Numbered from the stretch's first letter, positions 24,201 through 32,944 are shown. The stretch: DNA of 64,000 bases from Petrosia ficiformis (GCA_947044365.1 OX345636.1:59213537-59277536); one strand, 5' to 3'. Made by a program: numbers and translations. Notes: generated from the letters alone by a model not told the origin.

Positions 24201-27200
24201 TCAGACATGAGATCAGAAAATATCTTCAAATAGCGACCCTTACTGGACAAAGACAGCTCTTTCTTACATACTACACACTTTAGTGATGTTGTTGCTATTT
24301 TCTTACTTAATGTAATATCACATTACGATAGACAACCTACATGTACGTACCAGTTGTGCAAGGACATTTTCATCACAACCAGTCCGGTGCTACTGTACTT
24401 CATTTAGTACACTAGGTGCGGCTGGAAACAAAACTTGCTTACTGTATAGCCCTAAATTTTCGTGGACTATAAGTTTCGTGTTTTCATGGAACTGACAACC
24501 ATGAAAAATTAATTTTATCCATAAACATAATGGTCATGCCCGCTACACGTAAGCATTTCTTGTGAAAGTGAAAAGTTTATCATGAAATAATCAAAACACG
24601 AAAGTTTTACCTGTAAAGATTTTGGGCTATATGGTATATTACAGTGTATTATAAAGTATAGAATTTGGTACAAAATTTTCAATCACGCTCTAATCTATAG
24701 CTAGTTGCCTGAATCTCCATAAATAGGTTATAGATTTTTTTAACAATTGAAAATCAATATATTCATTGAAGTCAATCCTTCGTTGTAGTTGAGTCTTTGA
24801 CAAACTACATGATGTCCTTGTCAAATTCGATTAGATTCTTAACACCAAACATTAAGCAGCTTAATGAACTGCCTATAATAACACTTTCATTAATGTAGAG
24901 TTGAAATTACATTAGTAATAATTGTAATCACAATTAAATTAATTATAGGTGTCTGCAATAGCATAAAATGCAAATGCTTTTATATAGAATTGTCCATTTC
25001 TTGAGGTAAAGTACTAGTATGCATTAAATTTTGTTGAGATTCCATTTGGTATACCGTATAGCAGGTTTATTTCGTGGACATAAAAATTCACGGTAAGAGA
25101 AAACTAGTTGATGTATTTCGCGACGTGATGACGCACGCGAAAATTAAATTTCACCACATGATACAGTTATAAATGTCTGGTGCTGTAATTGTTGAGAGAA
25201 ATTGTTGTGTTCGTGGCTACATGTACCATGTTTATAAGGACTTTTGGAAGGCAGTAATCGATGAAGAACTCGAATGTAAGTGTACTAACTCAAAAGACCG
25301 CTACGCAGTTGCTGTTTTCAAAAATGGAGAAATAGTAGGTCATCTACCAAGAAAGATCTCACGTGTTTGTTCTCTGTTTATCAGGAGAAATTATCATCTG
25401 TTGAGTGACAGGCAGACAATGCTATTCCATCAGTAGACAACGATGTTTTTCACACTGCATACATGTGGTAGAAATATATACGGTATGAAATGTCAACTGT
25501 TCTAAATATTCACTGGATAAAAAGTTTCACGCAATGTTATTTTCGCATTTCTTGATTGACCGCGAATTTAAGCGAAAATACATTCTGCGTTAAAAATACC
25601 AGCTATACGGTAAATTGTATTAACAACAATGAAAGCATTTAAGTTGAGAAAAGTGACACCAACCCATGCAATACACGATTTAAACAAGATATGGAGAAAA
25701 ACGTATCCCTATGATTGATTGCTTTCAGTATTATGTGGTTTCTGGCATTCAGAAATCTTGGCTGACTTTCTCATGCCCAAATTCTCACAGTCTTTTGTTT
25801 TGATTATCAACTCTTCTTACTTTTAAAGGTTGTTGTAGTACTTTAGTAATACATTATATTTAACATAAGAAATAATTTTAATACTATTTTAGAGACATTC
25901 ATTCTTCCAACAAACAATCCGTTCAAATTCATTACAATAGATAGCAGGTTTCCTGATGTGCATAAAAGGGAAACCTGATATTCTTGAAAGATTATTACTA
26001 TTGGATCTGCTATTTTCCATTGTTTCGTAAATAAGTAGCTACATGTACTTATGAGTATTACTATTATTTTAGGTACTCGTCCCAATGTGCCCCAAAATAA
26101 TAAATACACTCCATCAAAGAAAAGTGATAGTAAGTTTTTATAGTACGAAATGTGATGTACCAGTCTATATATGCATACATACATACACATGTACATACAT
26201 ACATACATACATACATGTACACATTACATACATAAAATGATTGCTTTCTATGGGATGTAATCAACATATATATATAATTATATATATATATGTCTATATA
26301 CTGGTGCCATTATGTGAGCATGCGTTCTATACATAGTTAAAGAAGTTGCGTTATTCCAGGGGACTTGGTCAATTAATGGGTGTGGTGCATAATAGCACTC
26401 GTGCTTCAGCTCTACAGACCACCAGAAAGAAAGCTGCTTGTAGCTAATGTAGAAACTGGACCTAATAGCTAGCTATTCTACCAGAAATATGTTCCTAAAG
26501 TTCTATAAGCTCTTTTGAAAGGTAAGGAGAGTTGATAACTAACTATACTAGGCTGGTGTGTTTCAGGCATAATAAAATCAGCTATGACTAGTGAATGCTG
26601 GATACCACCAAGCAGTCATAGAAATATGTTTTCTCTATATATCTTGTTAATGCCCGTGTTTTTTTTTAGAAAGTGTTAACTTGTTTCTACAAGATTGGTA
26701 GAGACAAAGAATAAATATTTTTGCAATAGATAAACACATACATGCATATGTATATAAATCTAACTTGTAGAAAAGGACTTTTTTTAGTAAGATAAAATGC
26801 TAACCCACATGTACGTATGTGACTGTTTGCCACTTTAAATTGGCTATTCACATGATTACTTTGCAGTTTGCAAAAACGTTTCAAACAATGTGAAATGCAC
26901 CAAATTATGGGGACTTTGTGTAGTTAAGTATAGAATCACTAGTTTCTCAACAAATTACCAAGCAAAATAATACAGTTTTGACTCCAAAGTGTCTATTGGC
27001 AATTTTAACTTTAGTTACATGTACATTAATGTTGTTTTAGTTTAGCAAGGACAAAAACTGAATGCTGTCCAATATTTTGATGCCACAATTCAAAAGTTAT
27101 TATTACTATGGTAACCATTACTTAGTCTCTCTACAATGTTGTTTGGTACCTGCTCCTGACATGTCGTAATGCCAGTGACATTAATCATAGCTGATAGTGT

Positions 27201-30200
27201 CTTTAACTTTCTTCTAGGCATGTTTGAGGTCTAGTTTAGCCATAAAAACCCCTCTCCCTAATAATCATGCTCTTCTTGCTCCACTATGCACTGAAAGATA
27301 TTTAAGTGAGCATAGGGCTTACCACCATTAATTAAGGAATGACAGGTGATTATCAGCCTTCATTTACCAGGCTGGCTGCTCTTGGGGATGACACCATATG
27401 AGCTGATACGAATGTTAAGTTGCTTGGACTGGCATCAGACAACTCGTGCCAACCTCCAGGCAGTGTTGTTTGCTAAGCTCGTATGGCACGCCTCTGACGC
27501 TCTCTAAGCAATTCCAGACGCGTGCAGTGATCATCAGTGCTATGATGCGCTAAATTAGATGTGCTTCGTTGCTTTAGAGTCTCCCTCAGAGTCAGGAAAT
27601 GAAAGTGACAGTCTTTATTAAGTGTATGAAATGTTATATATATATATATATTTTTATTTATGTAATTGTTGTATTGCTTTGACTGATGCATTCCAGTTAT
27701 TGTGTGATGCAACATAATCTGTCAACTGGGTCAGACATAGAAAAACAACAATTTGACCCACACATGTGATTTCTTAGCAGCAACACTGCCTCCAGGTCAT
27801 TGCATCTTCGAAGCTGAAGCTATGATTGAGCCTAACCCAGAAACTTTCCTTTATTACCTGAAGCAGGCAAAGGCTGATTTGGGTTGTCTGTAAGCATTTG
27901 TTCCCATGCCCATACATTCAGGGGGGTATGTACCTTGTAATACTGGGATAAGACCTGGGGCTTCATTATTGGCAGAGAGCATCAGATCTGCTGTGTATTT
28001 GTAACAGGTTCGTGCATTGGAAGAAAGACAGTGCCAGTCACCTGAAATATCTGAGGGCTACCAGGTCTACATAAACTTGGCAAACATGTCTGCCTGTGAT
28101 CGGAAGGCATAGTTATGTGTCATCCACCCAAGCTTCTGAAGCATCTGGTTTCCCGAACAATATTCCTAAGGTATGCTAGTTGACCCTGACAGAATCACTA
28201 CATATGCAGAAAGTGCACAGACCCATGACCTGATTGATGCCACCTCCCTCTGGGCGGCCTGCTGGCGTGATTCCCGACCAGCATGGGGCAGGAACCAGAC
28301 TAGGGGAGGTAATTCCAAGTGTACTTACTAACTGTATATAATTACACTTTGGTGTTATATGTACCTGAGTATTACAATATAGATACCATGCTTAGGCACA
28401 TGACAGCTAGCTGGCTAACAACACATGCTTACAGATAGAGATGCACTGATATCAAATTTCACCGATATAAAGATCTGTCGATACTGATGCCAATATTCCT
28501 TGTTTGTTTTGTAATACTAATATTTAAATATCATTTTTATATTTATCATTATTTTGTAATTTCAAGGTAAACTCAAATTGGATATAACAGTTAGTATATA
28601 TAATAAATATCCCTTGCACTGGAGAACAACCTCTCGGAGGGGGCTAATGTTGGTGATGCAGAGAGCCACCTTCAGGCTAGGTTAGCCTAAGTGGGAAAAC
28701 GCAATTTGTTTTCTGCCTACCACTGATGTGTATTGCCCCCATGAATTGGGATTAGTGGCTCTGCAATGTATTTGTCTACCTCTGAATCTGAAGTACTTAC
28801 TTGCCTTCTTTAAAATTTCAGAAAAGCCATCTAAAATCTGCAACCTGGGTTGTTTTGGAGAACTAGGAAAAAAGGATTGTTGGCTGTTTTCCATGTCTTG
28901 AGCCTGTGCCGATCTCATCTCTCTTCCTCTAGGTGAGATTTTGCATTAAGAGACTTCACCAAAGAGCTGAAAGATTTATCCTTGAATCCGGGATCAAGAA
29001 GTGTGACCAATACAAGAAATTTGTTGTCTTTAACATCTTGGTACCTCCTGTTTAAAGATCCAAGCATTTGTCTTTTCGCTGTCCTCACCCCTTCATCATC
29101 AGTTCTCTTTAGAGTTGTTGTCAAGTCTCTGATGAATGGAATAACAATGGTGATGAATGGTTTGTAGAAATTGAGAGTGTCCAATTGGTTTGAGGACAGC
29201 AACATTTTTATTCACCAGTAGAAGCTGTTCAGAGGTAAGTTGTGAACTATTGTGCTCTGCAGCATAGGCTGCAAGTGCTGTTTTCTGTTCTAGAATTGAC
29301 TGCAACATGTGTAATGTAGAGTTCCATGGAGTAGGCTCATTACGTTTTAAATAATGTAAAGAAGACCAAGGTTTTTTAAGCCAATTAAAAGCTAAAGAAG
29401 ACCGCTTAAAATACCCACAATATGCCTGCAAACAGCAAGTGTGTTACCCACTGCTCTTTGTGATAAAACACCATCATTCACAACTGACTGTGTGCAAAAC
29501 ATCCAAAATCATCAAAAGATTCATCCTTTTGTGGCTTTCACCATGTTTGCCGCATTAATCATACAAAATAGGTGAACCTGTTCTCTTTTGATCCCCCATT
29601 CTTTCAACATTCCATTGAACTTGGCACAGAGATTCACTCCTGTATGAGCTTCATTAAAAGCCTCGGCATGTAGGACAACCAACTTTTTTTCAAGAGTCTG
29701 CCAACGAATGATCTGTAAGTCATTGCGAACACAAGTACTCCGAATGTCAGTTGTAAAACTGAAACAGGGAACATTGCTTTAATTGCTTATAAGATTTTGG
29801 ACTTCTGATTTCACACCTGCATGAATTCTTGGAAGTACATTTTCTGTGAAAAACCTTCGACTTGGAAGAGAGTATCTTGGCTCCATCATCCTCAACAATC
29901 CAAAACGTTTGGGAATCAACAGCTATCATTTCATCAATTCTCTGATGAATACGCTGAGCTCTTGGATGATTAATATCAAAAGCTCTAGTACGATCAAAGC
30001 TGTGTTTTAAACTGAAGTTGGAAATGTGGACTCCGTGTATTTATATTGAGGGGGGGGGGGGGGGGATGGGGGAGGACACAGCCTCCAATGAAGCCATCTT
30101 AGCTAGAGATCTTCCGTTAACTTGGCTTAATATTAATACATTTAAGTATATAGTTCAACACCATGGAAAGCAATCATTGGGATGGTCCTGTGAGGCATAA

Positions 30201-30897
30201 AAATTCATTTCACATATAATTACAATTGTAACTATTGATGTCACTAATAATAGGTGCATGCATAATTTATATAATATTATATCTACTTACTGGTTACTTT
30301 TAGGTACCTCCCATGAAGTCTGCCAAAATTTACCAGATATACCATTAGAGGAAAGTGACCGTAAGTTTGTATAGTATATTTAGTATAACAAGGTCTAAAA
30401 ATTAAAAAGTATTGAATAACAATAATAATATCTATTATCATTAATTTTGCATACAGTGTTGTGTACTTGGTGGTGTTCTAATACTAATCTAATTTTTCAC
30501 ATTAATAATGATGATAATTATTAACTCATTTTCTATTTGTGTAGGTATATCTTTTCATGATTTGTTAGATAAACCACCAGAAAACAAAGATGTATTTGCT
30601 TCAGTGAAGGATATCTCAGCCTTATGGAACGAGTTAGGTCGTGAGTTTGATGTTCCTGAGAACGATCGTGCCACTTTGAAAAGAAATATAAGCCTTTCTG
30701 ACGAAGATAGGCTAGAATCTGTTATTGCCATGTGGATTACAAATGAAACAAAAGACGTAAAATGGAGAGTTGTTCTAGGAGCATTAAAAGCACTTCGAAG
30801 GAAGGATATAGCCAGAAAGGTGATCATGTATTTACAAAAATCGGAAACATACACTAAATACATTTCAAAGGACAATTTTTTTCCTCTTGAATTTTGA
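12202..30897 (+). CDS. Gene 1: ankyrin / C14 caspase-like / Death-domain protein, 5'-incomplete
   Basis: Proposed CDS: 12202-12276, 12825-12861, 17798-17845, 20414-20458, 22098-22142, 22469-22531, 22596-23327, 23890-23940, 26073-26129, 30304-30360, 30545-30897. All junctions have AG acceptors and GT donors, and the phases agree throughout: phase 0 into exon 2, phase 1 at every later intron. The total is 1563 bases, 520 residues plus stop. The order is ankyrin end, basic Lys/Gln/Pro linker, peptidase C14-like domain (about residues 105-348), short linker, Death domain (about 420-515). No signal peptide or membrane segment is visible, so a cytosolic protein is likely. By family knowledge such modules act in death or immune signalling. 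The precise role is unknown. The start lies upstream and was not found. Confidence 0.82.
12359..12824. other. Intron with a G-tract dispersed repeat
   Basis: Between the first two visible exons. About 12360-12620 starts with a run of G, then CATTTGCCCCCCTTG and GTCCCCCTCAAAAATTTATAC, a style seen again at about 19745, 52430 and 53225. It is probably a decayed hAT-like MITE; ends and target duplication were not resolved. Confidence 0.45.
12825..12861 (+). CDS. Gene 1 mini-exon, basic linker
   Basis: 37 bases, phase 0 in and phase 1 out, encoding KNQKVDKHLDKP. Acceptor CCTTTTAG, strong donor GTAAGT. It switches the gene from phase 0 (ankyrin) to phase 1, the phase shared by all following exons. 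Confidence 0.7.
12978..16717. mobile_element. 3.7-kb inverted-repeat element filled with a hexamer array
   Basis: The left end CCGGGTTGTGTCAAGC and the right end, read backwards, CAGGGTTGTGTGAAGC are inverted repeats. The interior flanks (12990-13290 and 16660-16700) repeat AAGCACTTT, AAAGTGCTT and GGGCTTAAGCAC many times; the middle is a tandem hexamer array. CAGGG-type ends suggest an hAT-like MITE. Flanking bases GTACTTGG and GTCTTAGA match only partly, so a target duplication is not established. It lies in the intron between 12861 and 17798. Confidence 0.6.
13300..16655. repeat. Imperfect hexamer array (CTTGTA/CTTGTG)n, about 3.35 kb
   Basis: Hundreds of units, mostly CTTGTG, CTTGTA and TTTGTG, with larger blocks repeated internally, for example segments containing ACTAATACTTGTACTTGTGC and two copies of ACTACGTAATACTTG. 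Period six gives long Leu-Val, Cys-Thr or Lys-His frames in all phases, which are artefacts. Confidence 0.95.
16718..17797. repeat. Intron with foldback and duplicated segment
   Basis: About 17155-17230 is the reverse complement of 17455-17530 (shared TTGAGTAGGTGTTTAAAA), a foldback of about 375 bp. Pieces at about 16915 (TTAATTAAGGACATAATATA) and 17460 recur in the same order at 18205 and 19063, before the next mini-exon, evidence of intron-level tandem duplication. Confidence 0.6.
17798..17845 (+). CDS. Gene 1 linker mini-exon 1 of a repeated series
   Basis: 48 bases, phase 1 to phase 1, reading INRKVAMQKKPEAVP with split codons at both sides. Acceptor is a long T tract then CATTTGCAG; donor GTACTA. 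Its ..KK.EA.PG ending resembles the next two mini-exons. Confidence 0.65.
18417..18819. mobile_element. hAT-type MITE, 403 bp, exact 8-bp duplication
   Basis: Left end TAGGGCTGGGACAAAGGT; right end read backwards TAGGGGTGGGAATGAAGGT. Flanked by exact CTTGTATT (18409-18416 and 18820-18827). A related copy is at 21027-21385. The right-hand duplication is the first unit of the 9-bp array that follows. Confidence 0.88.
18820..19052. repeat. 9-bp tandem array (TTGTATTAC)n
   Basis: About 26 units of TTGTATTAC with TTGTATTAG variants, starting immediately at the target duplication of the MITE. Period nine gives a Cys-Ile-Thr frame on one strand and Asn-Thr-Ser on the other, both artefacts. Confidence 0.95.
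20300..20413. repeat. 19-bp tandem array ending in a splice acceptor
   Basis: Six units of CACATTGCTATGATCTATT, the last running straight into TCTATTCACAG, the acceptor of the exon at 20414. The pyrimidine-poor acceptor appears to be supplied by the repeat (..ATTCACA) plus one G. Confidence 0.9.
20414..20458 (+). CDS. Gene 1 linker mini-exon 2
   Basis: 45 bases, phase 1 to phase 1, reading DKSTVTKKQEVSLP. It resembles the next mini-exon (ETKSTIKKQEDATP) closely enough to suggest exon duplication. Donor GTACTG. Confidence 0.72.
20459..22097. repeat. Intron with duplicated segment
   Basis: About 20885-21430 repeats 18255-18840 in order: GCTAGGGCAACATGTGCAAA, ATTACATGTAGTGATAAAAG, the hAT MITE, then a short TTGTATTAC tract. 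No other feature recognised. Confidence 0.65.
21027..21385. mobile_element. hAT-type MITE, second copy (359 bp)
   Basis: Ends TAGGGCTGGGGCGAAGGT and ..CATTCCCAGCCCTA, parallel to 18417-18819 with an internal deletion near 21320. The left flank TACGTATT differs from the right flank CTTGTATT. Because the outer flanks are shared with the first copy, it probably arose by segmental duplication rather than independent insertion. Confidence 0.78.
22098..22142 (+). CDS. Gene 1 linker mini-exon 3
   Basis: 45 bases, phase 1 to phase 1, reading ETKSTIKKQEDATP. Acceptor TAATGCAG, donor GTAACA. Same length, phase and K-K-Q-E core as mini-exon 2. Confidence 0.72.
22469..22531 (+). CDS. Gene 1 linker exon before the caspase-like domain
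   Basis: 63 bases, phase 1 to phase 1, encoding RISKPKQSTPDKSNSQKTSR, a basic, Ser/Thr-rich, probably disordered linker. Acceptor CATTTGTAG, donor GTATGA. Only 64 bases of intron separate it from the caspase-like exon. Confidence 0.7.
22596..23327 (+). CDS. Gene 1 exon: peptidase C14 (caspase/paracaspase-like) domain
   Basis: 732 bases, phase 1 to phase 1, about 244 residues, holding the whole catalytic-type domain. The N-terminal strand is TANGIAIVIGISG. The histidine motif FIVFYFAGHGG has its His codon at 22871-22873. The cysteine motif FRILLFDCCLT has DCC at 23027-23035, the second Cys lining up with the D-x-C position of paracaspases and metacaspases. AYATSRSYKSEGD and GGLWTHHLHQNL follow, as in the small-subunit part of C14 enzymes. 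Both catalytic residues are present, so activity is plausible. The cysteine context is not the QACxG of classical caspases. Specificity cannot be read from the sequence. Confidence 0.8.
23328..23889. other. Intron with hAT MITE
   Basis: Donor GTACTG at 23328. The coding frame could run on to 23452, giving a shorter caspase-like isoform if the intron were retained. The next acceptor is TTTACAG at 23883-23889. Confidence 0.5.
23594..23827 (-). mobile_element. hAT-type MITE, reverse copy of 6865-7088
   Basis: 234 bp with ends CAGAGTTTATGATAGG and CTTATCAAAAACACTG, flanked by TCTTATTT and TCCTATTT, an 8-bp duplication with one mismatch. The interior shares GGCGCACCA, TTGGGCCAG and AACAAAGAGTTAATG-type text with the other copy. 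Two copies with independent 8-bp flanks confirm the family. Confidence 0.87.
23890..23940 (+). CDS. Gene 1 linker mini-exon after the caspase-like domain
   Basis: 51 bases, phase 1 to phase 1, reading DSEIKLFPESTSTITE. Acceptor TTTACAG, donor GTATGG. Confidence 0.62.
24440..24636. mobile_element. MITE of the TACYGTATAGC family
   Basis: 197 bp, beginning TACTGTATAGCCCTAAATTT and ending, read backwards, TACCATATAGCCCAAAATCT. The interior has TTTCGTGG and mirrored CACGAAAG. The ends resemble those of 25052-25612, so the two probably used the same transposase. Class not established. Confidence 0.65.
25052..25612 (+). mobile_element. TIR element carrying a HIRAN-like ORF
   Basis: 561 bp with inverted ends: TACCGTATAGCAGGTTTATT at the left and, read backwards from the right, TACCGTATAGCTGGTATTTT. 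Subterminal TTTCGCG and CGCGAA repeats occur at both sides. It encloses one intact small ORF at 25173-25436. It belongs with the shorter element at 24440-24636. Target duplication is not clear. Confidence 0.7.
25173..25436 (+). CDS. Small HIRAN-domain-like protein (87 aa)
   Basis: The ORF starts MSGAVIVERNCCVRGY and contains HVYKDFWKAVIDEELECKC, then DRYAVAVFKNG and VGHLPRKIS. That order (G..HVY..W....E.L.C..E..N..D.YAVAV.K....VGH.PR..S) is the pattern of HIRAN domains, which in Rad5/HLTF-type proteins bind DNA ends. Length suits a lone HIRAN domain. It lies wholly inside a TIR element within a gene 1 intron and on the gene's strand. Bounded by in-frame stops, it has no splice sites joining it to gene 1. 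It may be host-derived cargo or a transposon-encoded protein; its function is unknown. Confidence 0.6.
   Translation: MSGAVIVERNCCVRGYMYHVYKDFWKAVIDEELECKCTNSKDRYAVAVFKNGEIVGHLPRKISRVCSLFIRRNYHLLSDRQTMLFHQ
26073..26129 (+). CDS. Gene 1 linker mini-exon
   Basis: 57 bases, phase 1 to phase 1, reading TRPNVPQNNKYTPSKKSD. Acceptor TATTATTTTAG, donor GTAAGT. Pro/Asn/Lys-rich, probably disordered. Confidence 0.68.
27330..28330. pseudogene. Decayed former coding sequence, family unknown
   Basis: Clearly richer in G+C than its surroundings, with coding-like stretches broken by stops. From about 27785 one reads LPPGHCIFEAEAMIEPNPET, then YYLKQAKADLGCL and a stop; further on, EISEGYQVYINLANMSACD. I do not recognise the family. 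An old retroelement or retrocopy would explain the base composition. Confidence 0.3.
28438..30010 (-). pseudogene. hAT transposase pseudogene (ZBED-like), broken
   Basis: Read on the minus strand in several frames. At 29929-29860, MIAVDSQTFWIVEDDGAK matches the MI..D..PF.IVED.GF stretch of hAT transposases. From about 29690, an HTGVNLCAKFNGMLKEWGI-type stretch follows. At 29325-29290, PTPWNSTLHMLQSILEQK fits WNST..ML.R.LEQK. At 29015, TLLDPGFKDKSF fits LLDPRFK. The order agrees with an Ac/ZBED-type enzyme, with frameshifts and stops. Its BED finger and C-terminal dimerisation region were not recovered intact. The downstream end has TAGAGATGCACTGATATC at 28437-28454, a hAT-type terminus. It is antisense to gene 1, inside its intron. 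Confidence 0.75.
30304..30360 (+). CDS. Gene 1 linker mini-exon before the Death domain
   Basis: 57 bases, phase 1 to phase 1, reading TSHEVCQNLPDIPLEESD. Acceptor CTTTTAG, donor GTAAGT. Same length and phase as the exon at 26073, with an acidic ending. Confidence 0.68.
30545..30897 (+). CDS. Gene 1 last exon: Death domain and stop
   Basis: Phase 1 start after TATTTGTGTAG; the stop TGA is at 30895-30897. The core reads ISALWNELGREFDVPENDRA, then DRLESVIAMWITNE, then KWRVVLGALKALRRKDIARK. The W..LG..F.., ..L..W and W..L..AL..........A spacing is that of a Death domain of about 90 residues. Death domains build homotypic complexes. In this position it could recruit an adaptor or another copy of the protein. 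About 20 residues follow the domain. Confidence 0.8.
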
Positions 30898-30909
30898 AGG
30901 CTCATTTAG

Positions 30910-30915
30910 AATAAA
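30910..30915 (+). terminator. AATAAA polyadenylation signal of gene 1
   Basis: AATAAA begins 13 bases after the stop codon, followed by T-rich sequence at 30935-30950. This implies a very short 3' untranslated region. Confidence 0.6.
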
Positions 30916-31232
30916 ATTACTTTGAATTATTAATTTTTTTTTCATTTATTTTAATATACAAAATAATAATTGTTTTCTGTTGAGTTGTTCTCTTTGTATT
31001 CTTTACAAATTTGGCCTTGTGACAAATACATAGAACTAGCTGTATAATAGACGAAATGATTACTTTGATTTTGTGGTTTCTCAAGTGATTAACAAGCTTA
31101 AGTATCATTGACAATTACATGTTTATAATATTAAACTGTAAAGAAACTAGAAACAAAGAACTTGGGTTTACACTCTGTATAGTCTCGTAGCCGCTCAGTA
31201 CATACACAGTGAGGAAGTGACCACACTTTTAA

Positions 31233-31644
31233 CCCTTAGAATGCTGATGTCACATATATGTGACATTTCACCCCTATGTTACAGTTCCAGAGAGTTAGGG
31301 TATATGTATATATCTTAGCAGCAACTAGAACTGATCATTATGAAAACAGAATGCATTTATATATACACTTCAAAATCATATTGTCTGGAAATACAATGAT
31401 TAAACAATAGTGGCTGCATAATTACAATAAAGTATGAACATGACTAATGTTTATGGAGCCAATGTTCTGGATGGAGTCTTGAAAGATATCACACCCTACA
31501 TGGTTCGGAGTTTGTTTTTAGCATTACGAAGCTCTCCAAATGCTTGTAATTGGTGTCAGGCACAAGCCCATGAAAATGGCTAAAACGTTTGATGGTTTTT
31601 TGGCCGCCCTTTGGCCTAAATGACGACTACGAGAGGATTTTTAA
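31233..31644 (-). mobile_element. piggyBac-like relic
   Basis: The left edge TTAA plus CCCTTAGAATG is followed by ATGTCACATATATGTGACAT. On the reverse strand it parallels 8701-8881, sharing GCTCTCCAAATGCTTGTAAT-type text and GGCCGCCCTTTGGCCTAAAT. It carries about 200 extra internal bases, so the 8.7-kb copy is an internally deleted form. The right end is degraded near TTTTTAAAGGGG. Confidence 0.55.
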
Positions 31645-31842
31645 AGGGGTGTCCCCCATTAATGGAGGTTGCGCTGCCCTTCACCGCCCACGCAATTTTG
31701 GGTTTTAGTGACTACACCCACGTGCTCTGGTAGACTTGCTGTTGGCTTTATCTGGTGGCAACATGCAATGGGGTCATTTTTTTCCCCCTGCAGTTCCTGC
31801 AGTCAAAAGAGGGAGAGCACTGCATTTGATTTAATATAATTA

Positions 31843-31880
31843 CGAAACGCTTGGGGACTTTCGAGTCCCCAAGCCTTTCG
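31843..31880. repeat. Strong hairpin with TTCG tetraloop
   Basis: GCTTGGGGACT, TTCG, AGTCCCCAAGC form a perfect 11-bp stem. Outside it, CGAAA pairs with TTTCG across a single C-C mismatch. As RNA this would be very stable. Flanking coding or RNA-gene context was not recognised. Confidence 0.85.
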
Positions 31881-32605
31881 TCCCGGTTAGCAATATTATT
31901 GCAAGTAGAAGTAGTTCTCCATGTCAGAAAAGGAGCCAATTTTGTTGGTAGAGAAAGTGAACACTGACCAAAATATATGCAGTAGAGTTGCCAGTGTTGG
32001 AAGTGGGAAGAAAACAAGTTCAGTACTCTAAGGGTACCGGTTAAAGAACAAGGAATGTTTAAGGAATGTCTATTGAACGGGATATTACGTGTTGCGTCAC
32101 ATCCGGAGAATACAAAGGTTCTGGCTTTTACAATACAGGTTCTGGGATTCTGGCTTTTACAATTCCCTATAGTATAATCAATTATTGTGGATGGAGTTCC
32201 GACCCTCCATCTGAACTGTCCTGGAGTTACAACCTTTGGAACTCAATTATCGTAATAATTCCATCTAGAATTGTTTATATACTTATTATAATATATTATT
32301 TACAAACAAAATTGTAATAAAAAAACAATAATTACTATAAGTATTACTATAATTCTTGAGATTCTTTTTGTTTATTGTGTGGATGTGTTTGTGACAATAG
32401 TTGTAAAATATAAGAAGTTAGTTCATTTACCTGTAAAAAAAATAGAAAAAAGAAATGTATCACATTATAATATTATGTCTACGGAATTTCAATACTAATT
32501 TCTCATTTTATATAATATGACAAGTTTCAAAATGGTGATGATCGATAATTATATATACTGTACAATATTGGCTTTTGAAAGTATTGATACACTGGATTGG
32601 GCCGC

Positions 32606-32653
32606 ATTAGAAAAACCAAGTTTACTAAACTTAGTTAACTTGGTTTTTCTAAT
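32606..32653. repeat. 48-bp near-perfect palindrome
   Basis: Starting ATTAGAAAAACCAAGTT and ending with its exact complement, with ACTAA/TTAGT continuing the stem inward: 22 pairs, one T-T mismatch, loop of two. Too little loop for a typical miRNA precursor. It may be the fused ends of a lost element. Confidence 0.8.
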
Positions 32654-32944
32654 TCCTAATTTTATACCAAAAAGCATTTATAATGAATGCACTCATAGTG
32701 CAGAACCCTCGACACAAGTGTGATTGGGAAACAAGAATGACTACTGACAAGAAAATAATTGCATAAAGACTATACTTGAGTGTAATAATGATTATTATAC
32801 ATAATTATTATACTTATACATGTATATATACAGTATATAAATATTATGTGTGTGTGTGTGTGTTACAACATACACTTCAGTCCTAACAAGAGTACATAAT
32901 TCCTAGTATAAGAAGCACCGTCCTTTATAAAATAGTTTTGTGGC

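Larger units (their letters stand above)
23941..26072. other. Intron with two related TIR elements
   Basis: Holds the elements at 24440-24636 and 25052-25612. Remaining sequence is AT-rich without recognised features. Confidence 0.5.
26130..30303. other. 4.2-kb intron with repeats and a transposase pseudogene
   Basis: Contains an (ACAT)n tract at 26166-26225, a dispersed repeat at about 26380-26545 whose reverse complement is at about 35095-35255, a GC-richer block at 27330-28330, and the hAT pseudogene at 28438-30010. About 30155-30220 resembles 38805-38865 (CCATGGAAAGCA, GGGATGG.CCTGT). Confidence 0.6.

Noticed and set aside
26166..26225. CRISPR-like or other array
   Set aside because: It is a plain ACAT microsatellite; no spacers, and the DNA is from an animal nucleus.
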